44,803 nt of DNA from Sulfurimonas sp. (GCF_023228785.1 NZ_JALOAN010000018.1:1-44803), one strand, 5' to 3'. Shown: positions 1 through 8,175, numbered from the stretch's first letter. Notes: generated from the letters alone by a model not told the origin. A program made the numbers and translations.

Positions 1-277
1 CTTCGCCTATTTAATAATCAACTTATCACAATATGACAATCTGAATAGTAACTATTACCATATCAATAACAACTACTCCTGTCAACTTAAGTATATATGA
101 ATTCCAACGCAGAGCATTGGAACTAGTTCGGACTCGACTGATGTAAAAGCTATATGAAGCTCAAGTATTGTTAGCTATAGGATATGAGAAGCTTATAGTG
201 GAGGGATTTAGTTATTATTCCTAGGAGTAAAGCTTTTGAAATTAATTTGCCTATAATTAAGAAGTTCTAGACTATTA
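1..277. other. intergenic left edge, no intact gene
   Basis: AT-rich stretch downstream of nikO with no intact gene. It holds a REP-like hairpin at 102-122. A short open stretch on the plus strand (about 147-221) reads like a fragment of a globular protein (includes VLLAIGYEKLIVEGFSYY) but has stops on both sides. A second open stretch in another frame follows, ending at the TAG near 269. Together they could be a decayed gene, but I cannot name a family and the call is weak. Confidence 0.4.
102..122. repeat. REP-like palindromic hairpin, copy 1
   Basis: A 21-bp imperfect palindrome: arms TTCCAA and TTGGAA around the 9-nt centre CGCAGAGCA. It is the exact reverse complement of the hairpin at 33541-33561, and the match extends into the flanks (ATATATGA before, CTAG after). 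The centre resembles REP sequences of the TTCCCACGC/GCGTGGGAA type known from other Proteobacteria, where they accompany RAYT transposases. No RAYT gene is in this window. Confidence 0.7.
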
Positions 278-1057
278 CTACCAACTATGAAGATGATAGT
301 GTTTATGTTCTACATTTTCGTGGTTATGTTTATGCTTATGGACTAATTGCGCTTTTATAAGTGTTGGCATATCTTCTAAAAGTGCATCTACTCTTCCGTC
401 GTAAATAATCTCGTGATTTGCTCCAATAACAATAGCTCTATCTGCTAACTCTTTTCCTAGACTGATGTTATGAGTTGATATTAAGGCTGTAACATCTAAT
501 GAATCTAAAAACTCCACTAGCCAGCCTGTAGTTGGTGGATCTAGATGGGCTGTTGGTTCATCTAGTAGTAAGACCTCAGGTTCAGCGCAAAGCAAGGATG
601 CTAAAAGCACTTTTTGTTTTTGTCCACCACTAAGTGAGAGTGGGCTTGATTTTAGAATATTTTCTATATCAAACTCTTTTGCATAGTGGTGCACTCTATC
701 TTCTATATTATCAAAGCCAAAGTGCTTAAGCCCAAAGGCTATTTCATCATATACACTTGGATTAAAAAGCATGGAAGATGGATCTTGCATCTGCAATGAG
801 ATGCTTTTTCTAAACTCTTTTGAGTTTGCTTTTAGGTATTTTTTATTTACAAGATTCTCTTTAAAGTAAAACTCTCCACTTTTTGCATACAAAAGACCAT
901 TTAAAAGTTTAAGAAGTGTTGATTTTCCTGAGCCGTTTATTCCAAGAAGAAGTACTTTTTCGCCCTTGTCTATTTTAAAACTAACATCTTTTAAAACTTC
1001 TATCTCGTTTAGCTGAAAGTCTTGGTAGTTGTAGGAGAGGTTTTTACACTCAATCAT
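278..1057 (-). CDS. nikO: energy-coupling factor nickel/cobalt transporter ATP-binding protein
   Basis: Cytoplasmic ABC ATPase that powers an ECF-type (CbiMQO/NikMQO) metal importer. Seen: Walker A GINGSGKS at about residues 39-46, signature LSGGQKQK, Walker B VLLLDEPTAHLD and a switch histidine in STHN. The 259 aa match a CbiO/NikO-type ATPase. The C-terminus is unusual: the last 20 residues contain eight histidines alternating with K, N, Y or L, a plausible metal-binding tail. It is the last gene of the nik operon and overlaps nikQ by 8 bp. Nickel rather than cobalt is inferred from the accompanying NikK- and NikL-like proteins and the absence of CbiN. Confidence 0.9.
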   Translation of the reverse strand: MIECKNLSYNYQDFQLNEIEVLKDVSFKIDKGEKVLLLGINGSGKSTLLKLLNGLLYAKSGEFYFKENLVNKKYLKANSKEFRKSISLQMQDPSSMLFNPSVYDEIAFGLKHFGFDNIEDRVHHYAKEFDIENILKSSPLSLSGGQKQKVLLASLLCAEPEVLLLDEPTAHLDPPTTGWLVEFLDSLDVTALISTHNISLGKELADRAIVIGANHEIIYDGRVDALLEDMPTLIKAQLVHKHKHNHENVEHKHYHLHSW

Positions 1058-1592
1058 CTATTAGTCCTCTTGAGCGAAGTCCCATACTTTGCTCGCTTGA
1101 TTTGTGGAGCATTGTAGCAAAAAGAGTGCTAAGTAGTGGCTGGATCTGTTTTTTACTTAGTGATGCTCCTCTACTTTTAAGTCCATCGTAGTAGTTTTGT
1201 AGCATATTTTTAAGTAGTATAATTTGTGCGTAAGTAAAACCATACAAAATGGCTAAAACTTTGCTAAATTCTAGTGCTTTATGTAAATTTATGCGCCTAA
1301 CTAGAGTAAATGTCAGTAAAGTTATTGCAAAAGCTCTAAGGTTTATAAGAACAAGTGCAAAACTATCTACAGGTATAAAGAAGCTATAGATTATGTAAGA
1401 AAGTGAGATACTAAGATTAAAAAGAGCAATAACTAATAGTGCTTTTTTGAAAATTTTGAATCTTGCTTTACCTCCAAGAACCATGGTAATAATTATGCTT
1501 GAGAGCATAATGAATTCATTATGAACAAAACCCAAACTCAATACAACAACTCCATAGGTAATGAGCCAAGATCTGTCACTCACCAAAAACAC
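1050..1592 (-). CDS. nikQ: energy-coupling factor transporter transmembrane protein
   Basis: Membrane T-component that couples ATP hydrolysis by NikO to the substrate-binding subunit NikM. At 180 aa it is shorter than most CbiQ proteins (commonly over 220). It has about four to five hydrophobic helices and two Arg-Gly coupling motifs near the C-terminus, KSRGAS and LRSRGLI, which in this family contact the ATPase. It overlaps nikM upstream by 17 bp and nikO downstream by 8 bp, so translation is probably coupled. Assignment rests on position, topology and the coupling motifs. Confidence 0.85.
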   Translation of the reverse strand: MFLVSDRSWLITYGVVVLSLGFVHNEFIMLSSIIITMVLGGKARFKIFKKALLVIALFNLSISLSYIIYSFFIPVDSFALVLINLRAFAITLLTFTLVRRINLHKALEFSKVLAILYGFTYAQIILLKNMLQNYYDGLKSRGASLSKKQIQPLLSTLFATMLHKSSEQSMGLRSRGLIDD

Positions 1593-2217
1593 TCCTAAAC
1601 TGAGTTCGTAAAAACTTCACACTACTTAGTGTAACCAAACCTTCAATTATGGCTATAAATATATGTGGAATAACTACAGAGGGTAGTGTAACGCTAAGTC
1701 CAAAAGGAAAATAAAGAGGAGTTTCGCCATCAGACGCAATAAGTGGTTGAATACCAAGAACAAGGGCAATGATTATTGATGGGAAAAATATACTACTCCA
1801 TCCAGCCATAAATATCGCAATGTTTTTTGATCTAGATGCAAAAAGCTTATAAAACAAGTAGGAGCTAAAACTCCCAACAAATCCCATCGCTATAATGTTT
1901 ATTGGGTATGAAGTGATTCCACCCTCTCCAAACAAAAGTGCTTGAATGAGCAAAACCAAAGAGATAGAACTAAAAGCTATCCATGGGCCAAAAAGCAAAG
2001 AGATTATGGCTATTCCACTTAGATGCATAGTAGTTCCACCAGGAAATGGAATAGCTATGAGCATCATCACAAAAGAGATGGCACTTACTCCTGCAATTAG
2101 AGGAATTTTTTCAGCGTCTATCTCTACTTTTTTATATGCTAGAGCTAAGAGAGATGCACTGATGGCAATTGCTGGGATATATGTTTGTGGAGATATAAAG
2201 CCATCAGGTATATGCAT
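1576..2217 (-). CDS. nikM: nickel/cobalt ECF transporter substrate-binding membrane protein (CbiM/NikM family)
   Basis: Substrate-specific S-component of the importer. The N-terminus MHIPDGFISP is the family hallmark: after removal of the initiator Met, His2 and the free amino group are metal ligands in characterised CbiM/NikM proteins, which fixes the start. At 213 aa with about six to seven membrane helices it has the usual size. A further conserved segment is PGGTTMHLSG (around residues 60-69), with a likely metal-ligand His. The next gene upstream ends only 9 bp away. No fused or separate CbiN is present; the NikL- and NikK-like genes upstream suggest nickel. Confidence 0.92.
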   Translation of the reverse strand: MHIPDGFISPQTYIPAIAISASLLALAYKKVEIDAEKIPLIAGVSAISFVMMLIAIPFPGGTTMHLSGIAIISLLFGPWIAFSSISLVLLIQALLFGEGGITSYPINIIAMGFVGSFSSYLFYKLFASRSKNIAIFMAGWSSIFFPSIIIALVLGIQPLIASDGETPLYFPFGLSVTLPSVVIPHIFIAIIEGLVTLSSVKFLRTQFRSVFGE

Positions 2218-2226
2218 TCTTACTTC

Positions 2227-3210
2227 TTAAAAGAGTGAGCTAAATGTAAAGAGAAGTCTATAATCCTCTTTGCCCTCAGCCCCTTGTTGTAGATCTTCTT
2301 CATTTAAATTTGTCCATGTTGGTATTTTAACGCCAACTGCTACAGAAGTAGTTTTATAAGAGAGTCTTGCTCCTGGAGTTAAGTATATCATCTCGCCACC
2401 TGTTGCCTCAGCTCCCCTGCCATTTTCTATATCTCTTCCAAGATGCATGTAATTTGCTTCGATATTTAAATCCAAACGCAATTTACTAGCTGGTTTTGAG
2501 TATAGCATATAACTCAGCGCTGTGTTTACTCTAAATTCATCTCCAAAATCTACTTTGGTGCCATCAAAATGAGTATTTTCTAAAAATGTATTATACGACA
2601 TATCTCCTACTAGAGTCCAGTCATTTCCAAACCACTTTGTAGCACTAACCCCAAACATAAAAGATGGCTCTCCAAAGCCAGTTTGCATACCTGAATCGAT
2701 TAGTGATCCATCAGCAGTTGTAGCATCAGATTTTCCTGTTGGTAGAGTAAAACTAAACGATGTTGTAAAGTGCCAATCTTGCATGTCATCTAAACTCTCA
2801 CTGCCTGGTGTAAGCATTAGTCCATCATCATATTTCATACCTAATACAAATTGAAACGAAATATCGTGAAAACCTGATGTGCTAAAAGCATCATCTTGCG
2901 ATTTTACATAGTAAGGAACAAAAACATAGGCGCTAAAATATGAGTTAAACCCATAACCCAAACCATACATAAAATAATCACTTGACTCTGCTTCACCGTC
3001 TCGCGCACTAGTATATGTTTTATATTTTGCATGATCGACTTTTAAGTAAGCTAGTAGCGAACCCTCTGGCAGAGTTGAAGATGAAGTAGTCTCAAGTGGT
3101 GCACCAGGACCTTCTACTCCTGCTAAACTGATAGATGGAACCCCATGGTGTGCAAAAGCACTTGTTGAGAGTGCCAAAAGCATAGCATAGATTTTATTGC
3201 ATTTTTTCAT
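2227..3210 (-). CDS. putative outer-membrane beta-barrel protein in nickel operon
   Basis: A 327-aa protein with a clear signal peptide (MKKCNKIYAMLLALSTSAFA) and mature start HHGVPS. The rest shows alternating hydrophobic/polar strands with many aromatic residues and ends in Phe (LLFTFSSLF), typical of an outer-membrane beta-barrel. It resembles generic 'transporter' or phenol MetA-pathway-like barrels; I cannot assign a specific family. It lies between nikL (17-bp overlap) and nikM inside the nickel operon, so a role in passing nickel across the outer membrane is an inference from context only. The HH at the mature N-terminus would suit metal binding but is not proof. Confidence 0.7.
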   Translation of the reverse strand: MKKCNKIYAMLLALSTSAFAHHGVPSISLAGVEGPGAPLETTSSSTLPEGSLLAYLKVDHAKYKTYTSARDGEAESSDYFMYGLGYGFNSYFSAYVFVPYYVKSQDDAFSTSGFHDISFQFVLGMKYDDGLMLTPGSESLDDMQDWHFTTSFSFTLPTGKSDATTADGSLIDSGMQTGFGEPSFMFGVSATKWFGNDWTLVGDMSYNTFLENTHFDGTKVDFGDEFRVNTALSYMLYSKPASKLRLDLNIEANYMHLGRDIENGRGAEATGGEMIYLTPGARLSYKTTSVAVGVKIPTWTNLNEEDLQQGAEGKEDYRLLFTFSSLF

Positions 3211-3622
3211 TTTTATTATCCTTTTTTTTAATGTAAATTAGTCCAAAAATACCAAGAAGTATCATGAGACCAATAAGTGCTTTTAGAAGTGTATTGTTAC
3301 TGTTTGTATCAACTTGAGCTTGCATATCTTTACCAACTTCTATATCAACAATCTTTCCATGCCCATCCTCGGAAAATGCTTTTACTTTCCATTTTCCATC
3401 AATGTTTGGCAAAAAAGAGACACGAGAGAGTGCATCAGATCTGCCAACAGCAAATGGAATCTCGCTATTGGGTGCATATACTTCATAGTTTTGAAATGAA
3501 AAATCATCCTTTTGTGAAAATGAAAAAGAGACAACTACACTCTGCTCTTTTGAGATAGTGTGATTAAGATTATGCGAAAAAAGAAGCGTTGTAAAAATAA
3601 CTAGCAAATAGATTGTTTTCAT
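3194..3622 (-). CDS. nikL: NikL-like single-span accessory protein of nickel ECF transporter
   Basis: A 142-aa protein with an N-terminal signal or anchor (MKTIYLLVIFTTLLFS), an extracytoplasmic beta-rich domain of about 85 residues (contains DGKWKVKAFSEDGHGK) and one C-terminal transmembrane helix (ALIGLMILLGIFGLIYI) followed by a Lys-rich cytoplasmic tail. This layout matches NikL, the small membrane component of NikKMLQO nickel importers. It overlaps nikK by 4 bp (ATGA) and the barrel gene by 17 bp. Family assignment rests on architecture and neighbours, not on a diagnostic motif. Confidence 0.7.
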   Translation of the reverse strand: MKTIYLLVIFTTLLFSHNLNHTISKEQSVVVSFSFSQKDDFSFQNYEVYAPNSEIPFAVGRSDALSRVSFLPNIDGKWKVKAFSEDGHGKIVDIEVGKDMQAQVDTNSNNTLLKALIGLMILLGIFGLIYIKKKDNKNEKMQ

Positions 3623-4275
3623 TTTAAAACTTTTATATTTAGTGTGCTTGAGTGTATAATCTCATCACTCTTAATGCCATCACCTTTAAGCGTTAGAGAG
3701 GCTTTTATATTTTGAAGTCCGGCTTCTTGGATCCGTATATTTATCTTTCCATCTTTATCGCTAACACCCTTAACTTTGTCTGCATATGCCACACTTACAC
3801 CAGCTCTAGATTTGCCATCATAAGTAACTAATAATCTCGCTTTATCTCCTACTTTTATATTTGAGAGCTTGTTGGTTAGACTTAATTCTAGTCCCTTGTT
3901 GAAAATTTGCTCAGAGTCATCACTATCGATCCTTTTAACAGACTCTATACTCTTAAAGCTACTTATTGCCATCTTAGTTTCATCTTTTGACTGCTTTTTT
4001 GTGCCATATGGTGTTTTTGTATAGTAGACTTCATTTAAAAGTACAAAGAGAGTGTCACAATTAGCTTTTAACTCTTTACTCTCTACCTCAAAAACTCCTA
4101 AATTGCTAGAGCAAAAAACTCTATCGATATCCTCTTTTTTTATCTCTTTTTCTTCTCCATGCGAATGATTCATATGCATATGTCCATAGTGAACAACAAG
4201 TGCGTCATCGATCCACATATCGTGAGCGAAGAGTGAGTATATAAGTGCTTGTGTTATTATTATTTTTTTAATCAT
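3619..4275 (-). CDS. nikK: NikK-like periplasmic nickel-binding protein (DUF4198 family)
   Basis: Secreted 218-aa protein, first gene of the nickel operon. An ATG at 4275 gives a signal peptide (MIKKIIITQALIYSLFA) and mature start HDMWIDD, as usual in DUF4198/NikK proteins. An upstream in-frame ATG at 4308 would put polar residues before the signal peptide and is less likely. The mature N-terminus carries a His/Met-rich cluster (HYGHMHMNHSHGEE), a credible nickel site. The middle and C-terminus are beta-rich with a GKSRAGVSV segment and a carboxypeptidase-regulatory-like fold (DKDGKINIRIQEAG). A candidate -10 sits only 6 nt before the ATG. Confidence 0.78.
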   Translation of the reverse strand: MIKKIIITQALIYSLFAHDMWIDDALVVHYGHMHMNHSHGEEKEIKKEDIDRVFCSSNLGVFEVESKELKANCDTLFVLLNEVYYTKTPYGTKKQSKDETKMAISSFKSIESVKRIDSDDSEQIFNKGLELSLTNKLSNIKVGDKARLLVTYDGKSRAGVSVAYADKVKGVSDKDGKINIRIQEAGLQNIKASLTLKGDGIKSDEIIHSSTLNIKVLK

Positions 4276-4281
4276 GGCGAG

Positions 4282-4287
4282 ATTATG
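4282..4287 (-). promoter_or_regulatory. candidate -10 box of the nik operon
   Basis: CATAAT on the minus strand, one mismatch from TATAAT, with six bases before the nikK ATG at 4275. If used, the transcript would start at or near the A of the ATG, making nikK nearly leaderless. No good ribosome binding site precedes this ATG, which fits. No clear -35 or NikR-type palindrome is visible. Confidence 0.3.
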
Positions 4288-4336
4288 AGATATAAATGGT
4301 AAAATCATTCTAAAAAAAGTGAGGTCTTATCTAGAA

Positions 4337-5020
4337 ATGGAACAAAAGCTTTGTTTTTACTGTAATAACAGGCTATATCAGCTTAAAAATAGAGTGGTTA
4401 AATGCTCCTCATGTGCAAAAAAATATAGTCTTTTAAAATTACAGCGTGATCTTAATGTAGTTGATACCTTTGTAGAATCAGCCACAGCAAGAGCATGTGC
4501 CATAAAACTAGATCTTAGTTATCAAGTAGTTTTTAACAGATATGAGTATATGCGAAAGCTACTTATTCGCCATTCGCATGATTATTATGAGTACAAAAGA
4601 GAGAGATTTGATGAGTTTGAAGAGTATATGTATATATGTAAAAGCAAAAAAAAAGATTACTCTAGCATTATTCAATCACAAAATTTTATAACTTTTGCAT
4701 ATGAGGAGAAAGTATATACATTTTTGCTTCCATCATTAAAGAGGTTTGGGACAAAAGTTGAAGATGCAGAATCAAAAGTAGCACATAAAAATGAGTTCAA
4801 AAAATTTATGTTAACGAACCGTATCTCTAAACTAAAAACTAATGAGAGTACAATTACAAAATTTTGGAGATTTTTTGAAATCTTTATAACACCGTATAAA
4901 GGTGTTAAAAGTGAATATTTTTTAAGTTATTTAAAAGAAGCGGAATTTAAATTTAACTATACAAAAAAAGAGCAAAGAGGGATTTTAAGAGATCTATGGA
5001 GAAGTAGATCTACTATGTAA
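4337..5020 (+). CDS. degenerate IS1595-like (ISXO2-type) transposase relative, possibly domesticated
   Basis: A 227-aa protein starting at ATG 4337 (an in-frame GTG at 4319 is also possible). Visible parts: a zinc ribbon with C6-x2-C9 and C23-x2-C26, a helix-turn-helix-like stretch (ARACAIKLDLSYQVVFNRYEYMRKLL), then a weak RNaseH-like region. The C-terminal segment (KTNESTITKFWRFFEIF...YLKEAEFKFNY) lines up with the IS1595-family end normally reading TNxIExxWxxLK...YLxEFxxRxN. The catalytic Glu before the Trp is replaced by Thr (ITKFW instead of IExFW), and the first catalytic Asp region (FDEFEEYMY) is only loosely kept. No terminal inverted repeats are apparent. It is divergent from nikK and convergent with aat, with an 8-bp 3' overlap. 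Function unknown. Confidence 0.6.
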   Translation: MEQKLCFYCNNRLYQLKNRVVKCSSCAKKYSLLKLQRDLNVVDTFVESATARACAIKLDLSYQVVFNRYEYMRKLLIRHSHDYYEYKRERFDEFEEYMYICKSKKKDYSSIIQSQNFITFAYEEKVYTFLLPSLKRFGTKVEDAESKVAHKNEFKKFMLTNRISKLKTNESTITKFWRFFEIFITPYKGVKSEYFLSYLKEAEFKFNYTKKEQRGILRDLWRSRSTM

Positions 5021-5702
5021 ATAAAGCTGTCTCAACGCTCCAAATATGATCCATTTGTTGCATATTTGATTGTTTAAGCCTTTTTAAAAAGTACTCTCTT
5101 GAGACTTCTTTTGCACCTAAACTTTTAAGATGTTCTGTTGGTACTTGAGCATCTATAAAATCATAACCCCACTCTTTTAAATGTTTAACAAGCATAGCAA
5201 AAGCCGACTTTGATGCATCGCTTTTGTGGCTAAACATAGACTCTCCACAAAAGACTCCACCGACAACTACACCATAAAGTCCACCCACTAATTTTCCCTC
5301 ATAGTAGGTCTCCACAGAGTGTGCTAAACCCAAATGGTGTAACTCTTCATAAGCTTCTATGATCTCATCTTGTATCCAAGTATCTTCTTGAGATTTTCGT
5401 GGAGTTTTTGCACAATGCATCATTACATCTCTAAAGTTTGTATCAAACTTATACTCAAATTTTTTCATACTTTTTTTTAAAGATCTGCTTAGTTTAAAAT
5501 CGTCAAGATCTAAAATAAGTCTGGGGTTTGTTGACCACCAAATTATGGGATCATTTTTGCTATACCAAGGAAAAATCCCATTTTGATAGGCTCTTATGAG
5601 TCTTGATGGATTTAGATCTCCTCCCCATGCTACGATGCCATCTTCATTAGCATCTCTTGCATCAGGGAAGTCTAACGTATACTTATTTAGCTTTGGAATC
5701 AT
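5013..5702 (-). CDS. aat: leucyl/phenylalanyl-tRNA--protein transferase
   Basis: Cytoplasmic enzyme that moves Leu or Phe from aminoacyl-tRNA to N-terminal Arg or Lys of proteins, creating N-degrons for ClpS/ClpAP. The 229 aa contain the family's landmarks: FPDARDANEDGIVAWGGDL, YQNGIFPWYS, IIWWSTNPR, then VETYYEGKLVGGLYGVVVGGVFCGESMFS and the DAQVPTEHLKSLGA end motif. It starts inside the 3' end of clpA (20-bp overlap), so it is translated from the clpS-clpA transcript. Adjacency to its downstream adaptor and unfoldase makes this a complete N-end-rule cluster apart from clpP. Confidence 0.97.
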   Translation of the reverse strand: MIPKLNKYTLDFPDARDANEDGIVAWGGDLNPSRLIRAYQNGIFPWYSKNDPIIWWSTNPRLILDLDDFKLSRSLKKSMKKFEYKFDTNFRDVMMHCAKTPRKSQEDTWIQDEIIEAYEELHHLGLAHSVETYYEGKLVGGLYGVVVGGVFCGESMFSHKSDASKSAFAMLVKHLKEWGYDFIDAQVPTEHLKSLGAKEVSREYFLKRLKQSNMQQMDHIWSVETALFT

Positions 5703-7872
5703 CTAGTTGTTTAAACCTTAGTATGAGCTTGTCTTTAAAGCCAACTTCAACCTTACCACCATTTTTTAGTTTACCAAAGAGTATTTCATCGCTTAACTTA
5801 TTAGTGATGTTATCTTGTATATATCTCTTTAATGGTCTAGCCCCCATCTCTTTTGAGTAAGCACTTTTAGCTATAAATTCTCTTGCATTTTCTGAGATAG
5901 TTATAGTCACTTTCTTCTTTTTCAAGTCACCATTTAATTCGTTAATAAATTTAACTACTACATCTTTTACGGTCTCTAAACTCAATTGTTCAAACTCAAC
6001 AATAGCATCCAATCTATTTCTAAACTCAGGAGTAAAAAATGACTTTAACTCTTCATCTTTAGCTATTGAAATATCTTTATTAAATCCCATAACAGATCTC
6101 GCACTCGCTCCAATATTTGAAGTCATAATGAGAATAACATTTTGAAAATCTGCCTTATATCCGTTGTTATCAGTTAGAGTTGCATTGTCCATGATCTGAA
6201 GTAAAATATTTACTAGATCTGGGTGAGCTTTTTCTATTTCATCGAGAAGTAAAACTGTATAAGGATGTTTCTTTATAACCTCTGTTAGAAGTCCACCTTG
6301 CTCATAACCAACATATCCAGGAGGTGCTCCAACAAGCCTTGAGAGAGCGTGTTTTTCCATATATTCACTCATGTCAAATCTCTCAAAATTTACACCTAGT
6401 ACTTTGCTTAGTGAGTGTGCTAGTTCAGTTTTACCAACTCCTGTTGGACCTGAGAAAAGAAATGAAGCTATAGGTTTGTTTGCTGGAGTAAGACCTGCTT
6501 TAGAGATTTTTATGGCTTTTGTAACCTCTGCTATTGCCTTGTCTTGACCTATAACTCTTAACTTTAGTTCGCTCTCTAAGTTTATAAGCTCGTTTGTCTC
6601 ATCTTTACTTACTTTAGAGTTTGAAATGCCTACAATTTTAGAGATCGTTCTTTCTATGTCCAGAGCTGTAACTTTTCTGTTTTTTCTATCTTTAAGATGA
6701 AAAGATGCGGCAGTCTCATCTATAATGTCTATTGCTTTGTCAGGTAAAAATCTATCTGTTATATACCTTTTTGATAGATCTACTGCACTCTTTAGTGCCT
6801 TTTGTGTATAAGTTACATTGTGATGATCTTCATATCTGCTCTTTAGTCCTTGAAGTATTTTATAGCTCACTTTTGCAGATGGTTCGTCAATATCGACCTT
6901 AGAAAATCTTCTACTAAGAGCCTTGTCTTTTTCAAAACTATTTCTATACTCTGCAAATGTTGTAGCACCCATGCAAGTTAGCTCACCAGAAGCTAGAGCA
7001 GGTTTTAACTGGTTTGCTGCGTCCATAGTTCCACTTGTAGATCCCGCACCTATTAGAGTGTGGATCTCATCTATAAACAAAATTGCATTTGGATGTGCTT
7101 TTAACTCATCCATAACACCTTTTAAACGCTTTTCAAAGTCGCCTCTATACTTCGTTCCAGCTAACATGGCACTTAGATCTAGTGCGAAGAGTTCAGCCTC
7201 TTTTATAATCTCTGGTACTTCACCACTTACAATGCTTAGAGCCAAGCCCTCAGCAATTGCAGTCTTTCCAACTCCAGCTTCACCAACTAATATAGGGTTA
7301 TTTTTCTTGCGTCTACAAAGTATTTGTATAACTCTGCTTATTTCACTATCTCTTCCAATTACAGGATCTATCTTACCCTCTTTAGCTTTTTGCAAAAGAT
7401 TTATAGAAAACTTACTTAAAAATGATTCGTCAACTTTAGTCTCTTTATTTTCACTATGCGAGATTAGCTCTAAGATATCTAGTTTTGATATACCATGCTC
7501 ACTTAAAAGAGTGTAACTAAAGCTCTTTTGCGCATCAAATAAAGCAACTAATAAATCTCCCACATCTGCATTTTGTTGTCCAGCACTTTGAAGATGGATA
7601 ATCATATTGTCAATGAGTCTTGATAGTGCTACAGTCTCATATGGATCTTGATCGATATTTAAAGGAAGAGGATCTATGCTAGTTGAGATGTAGATGCCTA
7701 GAGCCTCTTTCATCAACTCAATATCTCCACCACACGCTCTGATGATGTCTGAACCTTCTTTTGAGTTTAGTAGTATAAAAAAAACATGCTCAATTGTGAG
7801 GTATTCATGTCTTAAACTTTTTGCATATAAAATTGATTTTTGAAATATATCATTTAAACTAGTACTTATCAT
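5683..7872 (-). CDS. clpA: ATP-dependent Clp protease ATP-binding subunit ClpA
   Basis: Two-ring AAA+ unfoldase that feeds substrates to ClpP. The 729 aa show a Clp N-domain (1 to about 140), first nucleotide-binding domain with Walker A GEAGVGKT at 197-204 and ALFIDEIHTLIGAG (contains Walker B), and second domain with GPTGVGKTE near residue 480 and VLLLDEIEKAHPD. It carries the long M-domain-free linker typical of ClpA rather than ClpB. Typical ClpA is about 750 aa, so the length fits. clpS ends one base upstream, and aat overlaps its 3' end. Substrates delivered by ClpS would include proteins tagged by Aat. Confidence 0.97.
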   Translation of the reverse strand: MISTSLNDIFQKSILYAKSLRHEYLTIEHVFFILLNSKEGSDIIRACGGDIELMKEALGIYISTSIDPLPLNIDQDPYETVALSRLIDNMIIHLQSAGQQNADVGDLLVALFDAQKSFSYTLLSEHGISKLDILELISHSENKETKVDESFLSKFSINLLQKAKEGKIDPVIGRDSEISRVIQILCRRKKNNPILVGEAGVGKTAIAEGLALSIVSGEVPEIIKEAELFALDLSAMLAGTKYRGDFEKRLKGVMDELKAHPNAILFIDEIHTLIGAGSTSGTMDAANQLKPALASGELTCMGATTFAEYRNSFEKDKALSRRFSKVDIDEPSAKVSYKILQGLKSRYEDHHNVTYTQKALKSAVDLSKRYITDRFLPDKAIDIIDETAASFHLKDRKNRKVTALDIERTISKIVGISNSKVSKDETNELINLESELKLRVIGQDKAIAEVTKAIKISKAGLTPANKPIASFLFSGPTGVGKTELAHSLSKVLGVNFERFDMSEYMEKHALSRLVGAPPGYVGYEQGGLLTEVIKKHPYTVLLLDEIEKAHPDLVNILLQIMDNATLTDNNGYKADFQNVILIMTSNIGASARSVMGFNKDISIAKDEELKSFFTPEFRNRLDAIVEFEQLSLETVKDVVVKFINELNGDLKKKKVTITISENAREFIAKSAYSKEMGARPLKRYIQDNITNKLSDEILFGKLKNGGKVEVGFKDKLILRFKQLDDSKAK

Positions 7873-7873
7873 T

Positions 7874-8173
7874 TTACTCTTCTTCCATTACTGCTTTTAG
7901 TGGAAAACCACTCTCTTTTGCTTTTTTATGCACTTGCATAACCTTAGTCTCGGCTATCTCATGAGTATAAATACCACAAAGACCTCTATTTTTTTTATGA
8001 ATCTCAAGCATAGTCTGCTGTGCATCTGAGAGACTTTTATGAAATATGCTAATTAGAATATCGACCACAAAGTCCATTGAAGTATAGTCATCATTTAGTA
8101 AATAGACCTTGTATTTTTTAGGATATCTGATTTCTACTATAGTTTCTTGTTCTAAATCTACTCTTGTTGCCAT
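7874..8173 (-). CDS. clpS: ATP-dependent Clp protease adaptor ClpS
   Basis: Small adaptor (99 aa) that binds N-terminal Leu, Phe, Trp or Tyr of substrates and hands them to ClpA. Key parts seen: YKVYLLNDDYTSMDFVV, with the Asn-Asp pair that binds the substrate amino group, and MLEIHKKNRGLCGIYTHEIAETK, with the conserved His of the binding pocket. The short N-terminal extension engages ClpA. It ends one base before clpA and begins 2 bp after the PLP enzyme's stop codon, so the four genes form one operon. Confidence 0.97.
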   Translation of the reverse strand: MATRVDLEQETIVEIRYPKKYKVYLLNDDYTSMDFVVDILISIFHKSLSDAQQTMLEIHKKNRGLCGIYTHEIAETKVMQVHKKAKESGFPLKAVMEEE

Positions 8174-8175
8174 CT

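Noticed and set aside
144..270. Possible decayed gene near the left edge
   Set aside because: Two short open stretches in different frames look protein-like, but no family is recognised and a frameshift plus stops must be assumed; kept only as a comment.
4230..4275. NikR-type operator before nikK (ATTATT-rich stretch)
   Set aside because: The TTATTATTATT run is inside the nikK signal-peptide codons and lacks a properly spaced inverted partner.
6923..7516. 197-codon plus-strand reading frame inside clpA
   Set aside because: Antisense shadow of a strongly conserved AAA+ gene; no ribosome site and no protein family resemblance.
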